Below are positions 13,401 through 23,006 of a stretch of DNA of 64,000 bases, in pieces. Within the stretch, counting starts at the first letter, position 1. Every line of letters begins with the position of its first letter. This DNA comes from Dysidea avara (lineage: Eukaryota > Porifera > Demospongiae > Dictyoceratida > Dysideidae): contig NC_089274.1 of NCBI RefSeq assembly GCF_963678975.1, forward strand, positions 49,546,900 through 49,610,899. The letters are read 5' to 3'. A program made the translations under genes and the position numbers. The notes below the pieces were generated by a model that made no database searches, had not been told where the DNA came from, and saw only the letters and a program-made list of their open reading frames with translations.

Positions 13401-16400
13401 TCCGGTTAACTGAATTTAACAAAATTTTCTCTAATTGATATACTGAAGTTAGTTTTTAGGATACATGCACCTTAAAATTTATAGTATAGTTCATCTTGTA
13501 GTGGCCTAACATGTCATTATATGTAAAGCTGAATCTTACAACAAGTGTGATATCAGTGTTTAGTGGAGGTTAATTATGCAGTAATTTACTTAGGTTAATT
13601 GAAGCTACCAGCATCCACATGAGCAGGCTATAGAGTAAGGCGTGGTGGAAGCACAACGGCTTGGCACATGCGTGTGCTGATAGAAGATCATTTGTGTAAG
13701 TGCGTTGTGTTGGTGGTGCTTCGTTATGGCTGATGACGCGAACAATCTTGGTGGCACCGTAGTCTCTACCGGCTCCACTCCTACCAGTGGCCAGGTCGTG
13801 GTGACTAGTTCTGCAGTGGTACAGCTGCAAGGTTCTCAGCTCTCTCCGGCGGTGCTGCAGGCCGCCTTTCAGTCTGCCCTCGGAAATTTACTCCAGCAAT
13901 CATCCGGTGGCAGAGGAATAGAGTTGTCCCCAATCGCAGTACCAGTCATCTCGTTGGCAAGTCAAATGCAGTCTACGACTCCTTCCAGCTTGGGTACAGG
14001 GACTGTAGCATCGTCTTCTGGTGAGACCATGGAGTTAGTGTATACATACTTTTATACGTGGGGGCTCCAGGCCATGGTGATTTGGGGCACAAGGGCAGCT
14101 GATCATTGTACTAGTTCTTCTCCTGTGTCCCCTGTTCTTTCAGGGGTCGGGATGAGTGGGTGCTTGCCAGCAGTCATGGCCGCCCTATCAGTATACTGTG
14201 TTGATTGGCGGTTTCTTTTCCCCATGCTGGTACATTGTTAGTGATTTGTGTGTTTGTGTATGTATGCCGGTAGGTTGCTGGGCTCATGTTTAGGCTTTCA
14301 GTGGCAATTGTGGTTCCCTTGAGATAATTCATGGTTTGGGGTTGGTCTTTGGTAACTAGGTGAGCATTGGCAACTGATAACGGAAGTAGTCTGCATGGTT
14401 GTTGCCCGGGAAGGCTTCTAGCACTTGTTGGGTCATGGTAGCTGTAGCATAAGGTAGGAAGGTGACTGACATCTTCACTTGGATCCAGTGCTTTACAACT
14501 TATATCAGTGTGCTGGCACCCCAGCAACCATAGAGAATACCTGAACTGATGGCTTACATGGCCAACATCGTGCGAGTCAGTCAGCACTATGCAGGGCTGG
14601 CCTGGGTTCGATATGATGTGGCGTACCTGTCAGCAGGCAGCAGCAACTGGGAACAACAAATGGTCAGTGGTAAATCCAACTTTGTACACTACATGCTTCA
14701 CGGGAGCTGATAGGACGGGAACTTCCCGTTGCGAGCTGTGTTTCGCGACGTCCCACTCGGACCAGGAGTGTGCTCAATGGGGAGATCCGGATCCTGGGTT
14801 ACCTGACCGGCTCAGAGCAGTGGAGTCAGTGGTGCTATCACTTTCGAATAGGGCTTCCGCATCAGGCCGTCGCCCACCTCCAGTAATTCAACCATCGGGG
14901 GAGATCTACAGGCTTTGGAATAGTGGGATGTGTAAATTCCGCAGTTGCCATCACACTCACCTGTGTGAATTGTGCAGAGGAAAGCACCCAGCTATTGTCT
15001 GTCCCAGGAAAGGAGGCCGGCCAGGTCAGAATGGGCAACCTGGCAATCAAGGGAGGGCATTCCAGGCCCGCCCATACTAGATAGCAAGTGGACCCTGTTG
15101 GACTTTGACTTTAATCTCAGCTATTTGTTGCATTTGCGTATATATGTATATTTTTTTCTTTTGTTATTTCTTTAGGAACCACCTTGTTTGTATGATGCAA
15201 TGATATACAAGAATGACTGTAAACAGTGATGGCTTGGCGGGGTGGTACCTCAATCGGTGCCACTGGGTCGTGCGATGGCCCTTGTATGTGTTCCCAATAG
15301 CATACCTGTATAGTCGGTGGTCATGGTCTTATGGCGGTCGAATGGGACTACACCTGGGGTGGGCGTTGTTGTCCATCCAACAGTAACGTTGTTAGCGGGC
15401 GATGTGGGGGACGATTCCCAGGGGAATGCTGGTTTGTCCATAGATAGTATATTCTACGTACGTGGAATATACCATCTATGGTTTGTCCCGCATTGTGTTC
15501 TGACCATGGTTTCCGCTCTCCCTACTTACAGGTTACTGTTACATGCGGGACCTGCTCCACATTGATTCCAGGAGGGCTCCGTCGCCAGTATTTCTACCAG
15601 CCCAGCTGAGGTTTATTGTCTCTCCTCTTTGGGGGGTTTATGGCTGGCAGGTCACCCGGATGGGCAGCTCCGAAACTACATTGTGAGCAGTGTTCATTAT
15701 GGCTTCCGGATTGGCTTCGACTACCAGCAACCATGTCTTCCCTCATCATCAAACCTGAGATCGGCAGGGGACCACCCGGTTGTGATCAATGAATACCTGA
15801 AAGCTGAGTGTGCTGCAGGCAGGGTACTTGGTCCTTTTAATCCACATGGTTTCCCCCAGGTCCAAACTAGTCCGTTTGGCGTCGTCCCCAAAGGCAGATC
15901 TGGGAACTGGTGTCTAATTCTGGTTCTCACTGTTGTACATCGGACACCACTCAGGCAATACGAAGATTCGGACATGGCTCACTCATAGCGAAAGTGGACA
16001 TTAAGAGTGCCTACAGGAATGTGCCAATCCACCCAGATGATAGGTGGTTGTTGGGAATGAAGTGGAGACAAGTTATATTTATTGATACGGTGCTCCCCTT
16101 TGGCCTTAGGTTGACGCCTTAGATTTTCACAGCTCTCGCAGATGCTGCGGAGTGGGTGGTTAAGCAGCAGGGTATTGAATTCCTGATTCACTACCTGGAT
16201 GATTTCTTGCTAGTTGGCAGGCCAGGAACCACTGAATGCTCTACCGGCTTGCAATGTCTACTGCAATCATTTGACACCTTGGGGTTTCCCATTGCTTTAG
16301 ATAAATTGGAAGGCCCTTCCACATGCCTTACCTTCCTTGGCTTTGAAGTGGAATTGGTAGCAATGGCAGTGTGCCTTCCTTCCCTGAAGCTGATGGAACT

Positions 16401-19400
16401 GAAGCAAGAGGTAGACAGAGTCATTACCCTCTTGCCTAATGATAGGTCATGCACCAAGAAAGACTTTGAGTCTCTCGTTGGGAGATTAGCTCATGCCAGC
16501 CAGGTGGTTCAACCAGGTAAAACTTTTATGAGAAGCTTGTTTGAGCTTCTGGCCAGTCAGCGTCACTGCAAGCCTTGGCACCTTATTCGCCTGAATGTTG
16601 AAGCTCAGGCAGACCTCCTCTGGTGGAGCTCATTCATTGAGTCTTGGAATGACATTTCAATAATCCCAGGTGATGGGGAGGAGGTTTTCAGATCTGGTCT
16701 GATGCCTCTGGCTCGTGGGGTTGTGGTGCTGTATGCAGGGACACCTTGGAATGGCTATAGTTACCATGGTCAGAGGCAGCTACGGCCATAGGGGGATCCC
16801 TCATTCCGGGTGAGAGTATCACCTTTAAGGAACTGCTACCAGTGGTACTGGCTTGCTCCGTTTGGGGCTGTAAGTGGAGGGGCAACAGGGTTGTGTGTCA
16901 CTGCGACAATGCCGGGGCGGTTGTGGCAATCAATTTAGGGTACAGTCGGGTTGCCCCAATCATGCACCTTCTTAGGTGCCTGTTCTTCATCCAGGCCTTC
17001 TTCGAGTTTGAGGTAGAAGCAGTACCTGTTCCTGGGACATTAATGGGTGGGCGGATGCCATCTCACGTAACCATGCCCATTTATTTCTCTCACAGGTGCC
17101 AGGAGCAATTGGCCGCCAGTCTCTGGTTCCTCTGTGGCTGGTAGAACTTGTGCTGGACCTACAGCCTTCATCTGGATGCGACGGTTCAGGAGCTGTTTTC
17201 AGCAGGAGTAGCCAGTAACACGCAGAAGTCATACATGTCTGGCTCCAGGCGGTTTTCGAAATTTTGTAACACATTCACCATTTCCTCAGCATATCCTGTG
17301 AATGAGCAGACATTGTCCTGCTTTGTGGCTCACCTATTCAGCGATGGCCTCACCCCAGGGACAATCAAACACTACCTGGCAGCAGTTCGTCTCACCAAGA
17401 TTTCTCTTGGGTATGGGGACCGACAGATAGGTGGGATGGCTATACTGGAGTACATCATCAAAGGTGCCAAGCGTTCATCAGGGCAACAGCGTAGGTACCA
17501 TTTGCCTATCACTCCTGGGATCCTGGAGCGAGTCAAGAATGTGTGGCTGCATAGCCCCGATACCCGTGATACTGCTATGCTTTGGGCAGCCTTGTGCATG
17601 TGCTTCTTTGGCTTCTTGTGAGTAGGGTAGGCAGTAGTTCCAAGTGATTCAGGCTTTGATGCTATTGTTCACTTAGCCTATGGGGACGTCCAGGTTGACA
17701 ACTGGGTGCAGCCATCCTGTGTGGAAGTATACCTGAAAACTTCCAAGACGGATCCCTTTCGTCATGGTGTGTCGGTTTACCTTGGGCAGACTGACAGGGT
17801 GCTGTGCCCTGTAGCAGCTATTCTGGATTACACAGTCCGTCGGGGATCTGCCCCAGCCCCTTTCTTCACCTTCTCAGATGGCCGTTACCTCACCCGGGTA
17901 AGATTTGTGTCAGCAGTGAAAGCTGCATTGGAGGCAGCAGGTATCTCAGTGTCCCTCTACACTGGTCATAGCTTTAGGATTGGGATAGGCACCACAACGG
18001 CTCATGTGGGGATCCCTGACTCACTAATTCAAGTTCTCGGCTGGTAGGTCAGCTCGGCATACATATGCTACATCCAAACCCCAAGGGACAGGTTATGTGC
18101 TGTGACCAGAACACTGGCTGAGACTGGTTCTACTGGTTGAGACTGGTTCTACTGCTGAGACTGGTTCTACTGGTTGAGACTGGTTCTACTGGTTGAACTG
18201 TGTGTCTTAGAACTTGGTATATACTATTGTTTGCAGTTGTATTGCACACTAGCTAACTCATGTACGTCCTTTTGAATATAGTTGTCGTGTGAGTGTTATA
18301 GATTTTTTTTTTATTGATTTTTTTTCTCCTATGCTTGGGTGAGGGGTGATCTCCCATACTACAGCCCCCTCGCTGTTATCTCACCCAAGCTTGTCCTGGA
18401 GTTATAGCTAGCAAGCCAATAGTGACGCAGCACTAAGCCAACTGCATCGGGTAACAACCACCTATAGATTTTGAATGGTGAATGGATAGCCGGCCACCCA
18501 CAAACCAGGTGGCCCGTTCCCCTTATACAGCCCCACTACTCAGGCCATAACTAAGTAGTAGGCATCTTGGGGGGTGGCTACTTAGTGTATTGAACTCTGC
18601 TGGTCTTCAGTTAAAGAATGAAACAATACATTTTTGAGTAAATATATCAGAGATCGGTTATACGGTTATGAGAAAAAACTGATATCTGAATTTATGAAAA
18701 TAACCAGTCAATTAATCGGTTAACCGGTTAAGTTTCACAGCTCTAGCTTTAGCATCCTATAGTATATGTAAACCTCAGCTCAGATGAAGGTTACATAATG
18801 GCACATTGGCTACCATATCGCATCTTTCTTCATTTGGTACTTGGTGTGCTGAGACTAGCCCACACATGATGACTTTATTGGTTTAGTTGTGGCTTGACTG
18901 TTGCAGTAAATCATTTTGTAGTATCAAAACAAACAGAAAACATATGGTCACTTTCCTTGATAGAAGTTCTGTTTGTTTAGTGTATGTAGGTATGGCTGCT
19001 GTAGTTGTAGTGGCTGCTATAGTTGTAGTGGCTGCTGTAATTGTAATGGCTGCCAAACATTTGTGATTCCAAATAGCAGATCAGCATTGTGTGACTGGTT
19101 TTGTTATGTGCTGTTTAATTGCCACTAGATGTAATATTTGTTTCTTATCATTCTAATTAGCTACGTTCTGAAGGTTCCTTTTGAAGGATCAGGATCAGGG
19201 ATAGTGTATATCTGGATTGGGAGGTATGTGTGTATCTGCATGTTAGCCATATTGTATGACCAAACTACATTATTTGCTGCTACACCATCACTAGCTATAC
19301 TTTTACTCTACAATTTGTTAATTGTTCTTATAGCCAAGCAACTCAGGAGGAGGCCATCAATGCTGAGCAAATGGGTCGTAGCATGTTTGAGGTAGGCTCA

Positions 19401-22400
19401 GTCTACAAATTGTTGAGTTACGTATTTAAATCCTGTAGATGAGCTTCTCAAATCAAACTATCAAAGAAGGAGCAGAACCGGAGAATTTCTTCTGGGTTGC
19501 CTTGGGAAAACGTGAAGAATACGATAAGGTAATGAACAGTAAGTGGGAAAAACATGAATTTGTGGTTAAGAGCAAAAAATTTTCCCTCAAAAGTTACATG
19601 TTAGAGACATGACCTGGTAATGTGTGTTCATGGCCATGGTATATATATATATAGTGGTGAAGAATTGCTGAGCTTTCAAAGAAGTGATCCCTAATTTGCC
19701 ATGGTAGTGATTCAGAGTTTATAGTTAAGACCTTTCATTGGTGGTGATGTCCATTTTTAAAACTAATAATTGTTGAAGCATGACTATAGTGATATCATTC
19801 ACACTTGGTACACCTCAAGAGTGCTACAATCCAAGGGCAAGGATACAGTAATAGGCTAGCGTCGATTATGCTAGCATAATTTTTGGCATAATAGGGGATG
19901 AAAAACATAATTCTGGCATAATGAGGAACATAATGGGCAAATTTTCAGTCACAACGTCAATGGCTAACCTGTTTTGGATGGTGAATGATTCCTGATAATG
20001 AGTAGAAACAAAGCACTACTACAAGTTTACACCTCGTCAAAGTGAGTAGTTTTCATTGTGGGTTTGAGTTTTATAGGATGCATGCAGTCATGTGCCAACT
20101 AGCACCAAGGCATGGCAAAGTGGTTTAGCTGAGCTTCAATGCTATTATATAACACACCTCATTGTCTGATTTTGAATAAAACATGATATGGTTATGATTA
20201 TTGGAAGCTCGATTGGAAAACATACAATAAAAGCTCTGATGATAATAAGGTTAGTATTGAGTCAGATAGCTAGTAAATGTCTGGACATTGAAAATAGTGC
20301 ATGAGGTCTGGAGGTTAATATCAAACGGAAAGTATTTCAAAAAGATGGAGATTCTCTAATTGAACAGTCAAACACTCTAATAGAACAATCATCGCATGCA
20401 ACAGAGGGATTGAGAACCATTTAAGTGTTTGTCCCCAGTAGGCTAAGATGTTCTTGGCATGGTGATGCAAATACAATTTGCATATTATACTGAGCTGTGG
20501 CTGTCCTTTGAATACCAATTGCTACAACTCAGATGATCAGTCAGAAACGATGCTTAATATTTTATTTGCATACAAAACTACAAAAATAAAATGTATGTAG
20601 CTTCTGAGGGACTATACATATGCCCCCAGATCCCTTGCTCTAATATGCCTACAAACTCTGGAGCACATCCCAATTTCAAGCTATTGCTATTATTTGTATA
20701 TTATTGCAGTTGAAGTGACACTTCCCATTTACATTCTATCATATGAAGAACTTCTGTACACAAAGAAAAAACACAAAATAAAAGTATAATGCATTTCTGA
20801 AAAGCATGAAAACAAGCATAATAGGCAGAAAATTGAGAAATGCCACAAAGCATAATAGGCAAATTTTGGAGCATAATAGACTTCAATTTGGCACCTAGTT
20901 TGAACAAATTTAGTGTTGTATGGGTGATACATAAACAAAGGTCACTATTTTTGAGCATAAAATGAACTGTAGAGGATACCAAAGGTCAAATCTGTGATGG
21001 CTCCACATCTCAAAATACACTTCATGGTTGGTAGGTACTATGTGCAAAGTTTCATACTTTCTGTACAAAGTGCGCAATATTTTGCTATGCCGCTCTACTA
21101 CAAGCCTATACCGTAAAGCTGGTAATGTTTGAAGGGTTTTTATTTTCAGATGTTTCAAAGAGGTCCTTCTCTTCAACAAATAAATTCCCACATGTGAAAG
21201 CAACGATCTGACTTTCGGTGATTTGCTTGTGTATTCCTTGAGTTTTAGCTCAGAGACTCCCTCAGTCTTTTCTGCAGTGCACAGGGATAGGATTATTCCA
21301 TCAGTAAGTCAGTTTTTGGTAGTATATTGGCATGTTATCACCAATGCCAAAGTAGGAATTTTCCCACAGACTAGCTGCCATCATTTATACTTCTTGTTTC
21401 CATACTTAGAGCCCTATTTCATTTACAAGTTTTAATTGCACTACTTCATCGTTGTAGCATACACGAATGGTTGTGACTGCTTTATCAATCTCGTTGCTGA
21501 ACATATTAAAGGGCGTGGCCCATTGCTGTGTCTTGCTACAGGTTGCAGCTATGTCATTATGGTGGTAGCCACCCAGGCATGTTCTGATCATTTAAGGATG
21601 TGGTCCTATGCAACAATTTTGTAAGTGCAGCTGCTGCACGTATCTACTGCTGAAGTGCTCCAAATAGTTTTGTGACCTCCTTTAATTTAGGAGGGAACCC
21701 TACTACCGTACTGTTTGATAATGACACTCACTCCCTTTGTGACATATTAAGTCACACAGTTATCCTGGTCTATTTCAAGATTTTCTGTGTTGTTTTCATC
21801 ATGAGATTGTGACTTACTGTCCATCAGTGTCAGAAGGCAGTAATCAGCATCCATAAAATTTGATGACGTGTAACACAACAAGTGGGAACTGTTGACTTAT
21901 GCTAAGCTGCACTGTGTGAGTAGCTAATTTGTTTGCAAGCTTATTAACTGGAACTGGAGTAGCAAAATGTTATTAATTGTCTCCTATGATGTAACACAGC
22001 TTGTGATAACTATTTTAGCTAACTAATTATTGATTTTCCAGACAGCCATTAATGTTATCATGGCATCATAATTTGTAAACAATTTTATCCCATCACATAA
22101 AATTGTTTATACTATGATAATAATGACACAACATTATGTCATTGCTAATATTATGTGTATCATCAACATGTACATGATGATGTGTATACTGTGGTATCCT
22201 TGCCAACCACATATTTACAAGATTCTGGTGACCAACAATAATCTTAATTTATTTATTTTGCCCACAAGTGTATCATGCTATAAGTTGTATCAAATTATTC
22301 TAATGTGGTTATGTGATAAACCACATGTATATACCGTCCAACTACATGATCATGAATATCTCAACATTGTGAAAATGAAATGGTTTGATGTTAGCATGAT

Positions 22401-23006
22401 TTTTATGAAGATAGAAAAATTTACAAGCTTATCACTGTTTATCATTTTGTATTTAGTTACTTATTACTTATTTATAGGAGGCAACCTTCCTGCGCTATAC
22501 CAGGTTGTTTCGTTGCTCCAACAGTAAAGGGTTTTTTTCAGTTGAAGAAGAATGCCAAGACTTCTGCCAGGTGGGCAGCACATTAATTAAGAGTGCATGA
22601 GATAGTTAGCTATGTCATGTGTTCTTGATGTCATGATGATAACTTCTCCAAACTTGTAGGACTCATTGTCTGAAGATGATGTAATGTTGTTGGACACTGG
22701 AAATGAAGTGAGCTAGCTTGCTATTTGTTAGTATAACAATGGAATATTTCTTTTAAAGGTTTTCATTTGGGTTGGCTCAGTTGCTAGTGATGTAGTAAAG
22801 AAACTTAGCTTAAAAAGTGCCCAAGTAAGTTGCTATATGGAGACCACTTCTATGTCACGTACTGCTTACATCATCTCTAGGTGTATATCAAACATTTAGC
22901 TGATCATCCTAATCAACCACCAAGGAAGATACGAGTAGCCAAACATGGTTCTGAGCCACGTGAATTTAAGCGATGTTTTCATGGCTGGTCATCATCATCA
23001 TCATAA
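905..23006 (+). CDS. Flightless-1 homologue, 3' part (22 exons)
   Basis: Actin-binding gelsolin-family protein; flightless-1 proteins have N-terminal leucine-rich repeats plus six gelsolin-like repeats, bind actin, and act in cytoskeletal and transcriptional regulation. Exons read: 905-1086, 1919-1947, 1994-2060, 3558-3617, 3673-3769, 4214-4301, 4349-4462, 9023-9134, 9184-9240, 9302-9467, 11220-11290, 11339-11382, 11437-11497, 12716-12772, 12815-12942, 19161-19223, 19334-19391, 19439-19528, 22478-22570, 22660-22707, 22759-22824, 22881-23006 (TAA 23004-23006). All junctions are GT-AG and all phases join, giving about 624 residues. Landmarks match the animal FLII family from repeat 2 to the C terminus: [92 protein letters not shown]. 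The leucine-rich-repeat half is upstream of the window. The link between exons 5 and 6 is about 15 residues shorter than in vertebrates, so a small exon in 3770-4213 could be missed. No AATAAA was seen just after the stop. Confidence 0.95.
1119..1559. mobile_element. MITE with 7-bp duplications, copy A (FLII intron 1)
   Basis: Element of 441 bp with inverted ends CAAGAGTTCATA / TATGAACTCTTG; the inverted repeat extends about 90 bp inward (ACTGAGGAGAGTATCCTACT, CCTGTAGAAGGGCGTAT). CTCCAAA flanks it at 1112-1118 and 1560-1566, a 7-bp target duplication. Copy B at 6936-7395 is in the opposite orientation, and a broken copy ends at 5815. No coding region is seen. A 7-bp duplication is uncommon; the superfamily is unassigned. 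Confidence 0.9.
2260..2470. mobile_element. Possible short MITE with TATCCGAA-type ends
   Basis: The left part reads GGGCGCTCGGTTATCCGAAC and the right part TTTCGGATAAACGAGGGTC, an imperfect inverted pair. The interior carries the ACTCTAATAGAACAGTC motif seen elsewhere in the window. Boundaries and target duplication are unclear. It lies in the FLII intron 2061-3557. Confidence 0.4.
2489..2680. repeat. About 91-bp tandem duplication
   Basis: Two units and a start of a third share GGTGTCCTGATTTCAGG, TCTAAATGTGTGTACACTAA and ATGGACAAGTGTCC. The same GTGTCCT word is scattered over 2500-2730. It is intronic in FLII, and nothing suggests coding. Confidence 0.75.
3150..3441. mobile_element. CGGATCC-family MITE with 5-bp duplication, copy 1
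   Basis: Element of 292 bp with ends CAGGGGCGGACCCAG and CTGGATCCGCCACTG; homopolymeric G runs lie just inside both ends. TATTG flanks it at 3145-3149 and 3442-3446. Related copies: 45435-45902, 62829-63119 and a fragment at 40515. The interior has the GAGTATCTTGATCTTGTATG and CTGCTCTATTAGAGTATC words shared with the copy at 62829. It lies in a FLII intron about 115 bp before exon 4. Confidence 0.8.
3470..3555. repeat. 15-bp tandem repeat abutting a splice acceptor
   Basis: More than five perfect units of ATTACATCATTGTTT run right up to the AG (3556-3557) of FLII exon 4. The repeat therefore makes up the whole region where the polypyrimidine tract would lie. The acceptor itself reads ACATCATAG. 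Confidence 0.9.
4905..4957. repeat. 17-bp tandem repeat
   Basis: Three units of GACATCACTGGTGGAT in the FLII intron 4463-9022. The remainder of 4463-5700 shows no gene or obvious element. Confidence 0.8.
5710..5815. mobile_element. Truncated copy of the 7-bp-duplication MITE
   Basis: Matches one end of the elements at 1119 and 6936 (ACGTCACAAACC, then ATACGCCCTTCTACAGGGG and ACTCTCCTTAGTATATA) and stops exactly where the element at 5816 begins, so that element or a rearrangement cut it. Confidence 0.75.
6936..7395. mobile_element. MITE with 7-bp duplications, copy B
   Basis: Element of 460 bp with ends CAAGAGTTCATA / TATGAACTCTTG and flanking GTATTAC at 6929-6935 and 7396-7402. The interior (TTCCTTCATGGGTTAAGACC and flanking sequence) is the reverse complement of the interior at 1119-1559. 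It is nested in the hAT-like element 5816-8875, so it is younger than that element. Confidence 0.9.
7606..8129. mobile_element. MITE with CAGGAGCTTATGAGC ends and 7-bp duplication
   Basis: Element of 524 bp with ends CAGGAGCTTATGAGC / GCTCATAAGCTCCTG. The inverted repeat continues inward (GAAGGAGCATGAAAC, then GGTGCCATCACAATCCAAAT). ATAAAAA flanks it at 7599-7605 and 8130-8136. It is a different sequence family from the CAAGAGTTC elements but leaves the same duplication length. Nested in 5816-8875; no gene. Confidence 0.88.
9023..9467 (+). CDS. FLII exons 8-10: linker and start of repeat 4
   Basis: Exon 8 (9023-9134) completes the G codon split at 4462 and encodes [16 protein letters not shown] followed by a lysine-rich linker. 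Exon 9 (9184-9240) encodes [14 protein letters not shown], a hallmark of the linker between the two gelsolin halves. Exon 10 (9302-9467) encodes the start of repeat 4 with [20 protein letters not shown] and [13 protein letters not shown]. The frame stays open to 9545, but the protein family resumes only at exon 11, and GTCAGT at 9468 serves as donor. Introns here are 49 and 61 bp. Confidence 0.94.
9735..11162. mobile_element. 1.4-kb foldback element in FLII intron 10
   Basis: Two arms of about 160 bp (9735-9900 and 10984-11162) are inverted copies: CACTGGACTGGACT, TTTTTGCACATTATATGG and GCCTGCAGCCCACT in the left arm recur in reverse in the right arm. Inner segments (10330-10365 and 10670-10715, ATATTTCAGTAATTGTT) are also inverted, so the element folds as a long hairpin. 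Between them lies a 20-bp satellite. A smaller palindrome (TAGTCT...AGACTA, about 10828-10936) is nested in it. A clear target duplication was not found. Confidence 0.8.
10001..10316. repeat. 20-bp satellite, about 16 units
   Basis: Uninterrupted units AAGAGTATATAATAGTAACC with two variable positions (AATAG/GATAG and AACC/ATCC). One further partial unit is inverted near 10740-10760. It has no spacers, so it is not CRISPR. Long reading frames across it are open only because the unit lacks stops in those frames. Confidence 0.95.
11220..11497 (+). CDS. FLII exons 11-13: acidic loop and end of repeat 4
   Basis: Exon 11 (11220-11290) encodes an acidic stretch of Glu and about eight Asp followed by HTVVYFWQ. 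The acidic insertion inside repeat 4 is a known feature of FLII proteins. Exon 12 (11339-11382) encodes [14 protein letters not shown]. Exon 13 (11437-11497) encodes [20 protein letters not shown]. The introns are 48 and 54 bp. Phases join exactly with exon 10 upstream and exon 14 downstream. Confidence 0.94.
12395..12472. repeat. (ATAC)n microsatellite
   Basis: About 19 copies of a 4-bp unit in the 1.2-kb FLII intron 11498-12715. Nothing else in that intron is recognisable. Confidence 0.95.
12716..12942 (+). CDS. FLII exons 14-15: start of repeat 5
   Basis: Exon 14 (12716-12772) encodes [19 protein letters not shown], the conserved stretch after repeat 4. Exon 15 (12815-12942) encodes [24 protein letters not shown] and ends in a split Cys codon (TG then C at 19161). 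The 42-bp intron between them is the shortest seen in this gene. The next intron (12943-19160) is 6.2 kb because of nested transposons. Confidence 0.94.
13726..15078 (+). pseudogene. DIRS-type retrotransposon Gag, frameshifted
   Basis: The frame starts [17 protein letters not shown] and continues as a Gln/Ser/Leu-rich N terminus to about 14030. After roughly 500 bp without recognisable coding, the family resemblance resumes at 14541 ([20 protein letters not shown]), shifts frame near 14625, and goes on as [13 protein letters not shown] and a CX2CX4HX4C zinc knuckle ([14 protein letters not shown]). A second Cys/His cluster follows near 14930-15010 ([15 protein letters not shown], then HPAIVC). 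These features fit the nucleic-acid-binding Gag of DIRS-like elements. The 14030-14540 stretch could be an intron or an insertion. Confidence 0.75.
15440..15479. mobile_element. 40-bp palindromic insertion with 9-bp duplication
   Basis: A near-perfect palindrome (ATAGATAGTATATTCTACGT and its inverse) is flanked by GGTTTGTCC at 15431-15439 and 15480-15488. It sits inside the DIRS element, between Gag and reverse transcriptase. This is the structure of a minimal foldback insertion. Confidence 0.75.
15640..17110 (+). pseudogene. DIRS-type reverse transcriptase and RNase H, decayed
   Basis: Reverse-transcriptase landmarks in order: [27 protein letters not shown], then after a frameshift/deletion near 15950 [28 protein letters not shown] followed by an in-frame TAG at 16120, [11 protein letters not shown] (catalytic YLDD) and LTFLGFEVE. 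The RNase H part follows: [15 protein letters not shown], then [15 protein letters not shown] and [14 protein letters not shown]. At least one deletion, two frameshifts and several stops make it nonfunctional. RT plus RNase H followed by a tyrosine recombinase is the DIRS order. Confidence 0.88.
17148..18110 (+). pseudogene. DIRS-type tyrosine recombinase, decayed
   Basis: Integrase-like recombinase that would insert the element's DNA without target duplication. N-terminal part: [18 protein letters not shown] and [19 protein letters not shown]; the core continues [14 protein letters not shown], where a TGA replaces the Arg codon expected in the family's catalytic F-L-R motif. The second half ([16 protein letters not shown]) carries the H-x-x-R pair in YTGHSFRIG and, after a TAG, the Tyr region [11 protein letters not shown]. 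Thus the R-H-R-Y catalytic set is recognisable but interrupted by stops. Confidence 0.88.
18118..18197. repeat. 18-bp tandem repeat after the recombinase
   Basis: About four and a half units of GAGACTGGTTCTACTGGTT with small length variation. It lies at the 3' end of the DIRS element; 18200-18590 beyond it has a hairpin (GCTTGGGTGAG ... CTCACCCAAGC, about 18334-18391) and no gene. Confidence 0.85.
19161..19528 (+). CDS. FLII exons 16-18: rest of repeat 5
   Basis: Exon 16 (19161-19223) encodes [20 protein letters not shown]. Exon 17 (19334-19391) encodes the helix [19 protein letters not shown]. Exon 18 (19439-19528) encodes [20 protein letters not shown] and then GKREEYDK. All three sit in the order and phase expected for FLII repeat 5 and the linker to repeat 6. 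Splicing over the 6.2 kb transposon-filled intron restores the Cys codon split between 12942 and 19161. Confidence 0.94.
19855..20900. repeat. GCATAATAGG-word clusters in FLII intron 18
   Basis: Two clusters (19855-19945 and 20805-20890) are rich in GGCATAAT/GCATAATAGG words, with GGGCAAATTTT and GGCAAATTTTGG in each. They may be the two ends of a decayed element; a further fragment is at 27455-27490. No coding sequence was recognised in 19529-22477. Confidence 0.4.
22478..23006 (+). CDS. FLII exons 19-22: repeat 6 and C terminus
   Basis: Exon 19 (22478-22570) encodes [20 protein letters not shown] and ends CQDFCQ. Exon 20 (22660-22707) encodes [16 protein letters not shown], exon 21 (22759-22824) [20 protein letters not shown], and exon 22 (22881-23006) [19 protein letters not shown] and the KRCFHGW end. 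The protein finishes with five Ser codons (TCA repeat) and TAA, instead of the short hydrophobic tail of vertebrate FLII. The intron before exon 19 is 2.9 kb. Confidence 0.94.

Larger units (their letters stand above)
13339..18745. mobile_element. hAT-type element with 8-bp duplication, hosting a retrotransposon
   Basis: The ends are TAGAGCTGTGAA and its inverse TTCACAGCTCTA, with degenerate AACCGGTTA words in both subterminal regions. A perfect 8-bp target duplication GCTTTAGC flanks it (13331-13338 and 18746-18753), which is diagnostic of the hAT superfamily. Only the outer 200 bp or so at each side look like hAT sequence; the middle is a DIRS-type retrotransposon (about 13700-18200). No hAT transposase is seen. 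The whole is inserted in FLII intron 15. Confidence 0.88.

Noticed and set aside
14174-14587. 137-codon minus-strand frame inside the DIRS Gag region
   Set aside because: No family resemblance, and antisense to a decayed Gag; it lies in the unexplained 14030-14540 gap, so only the gap is noted.
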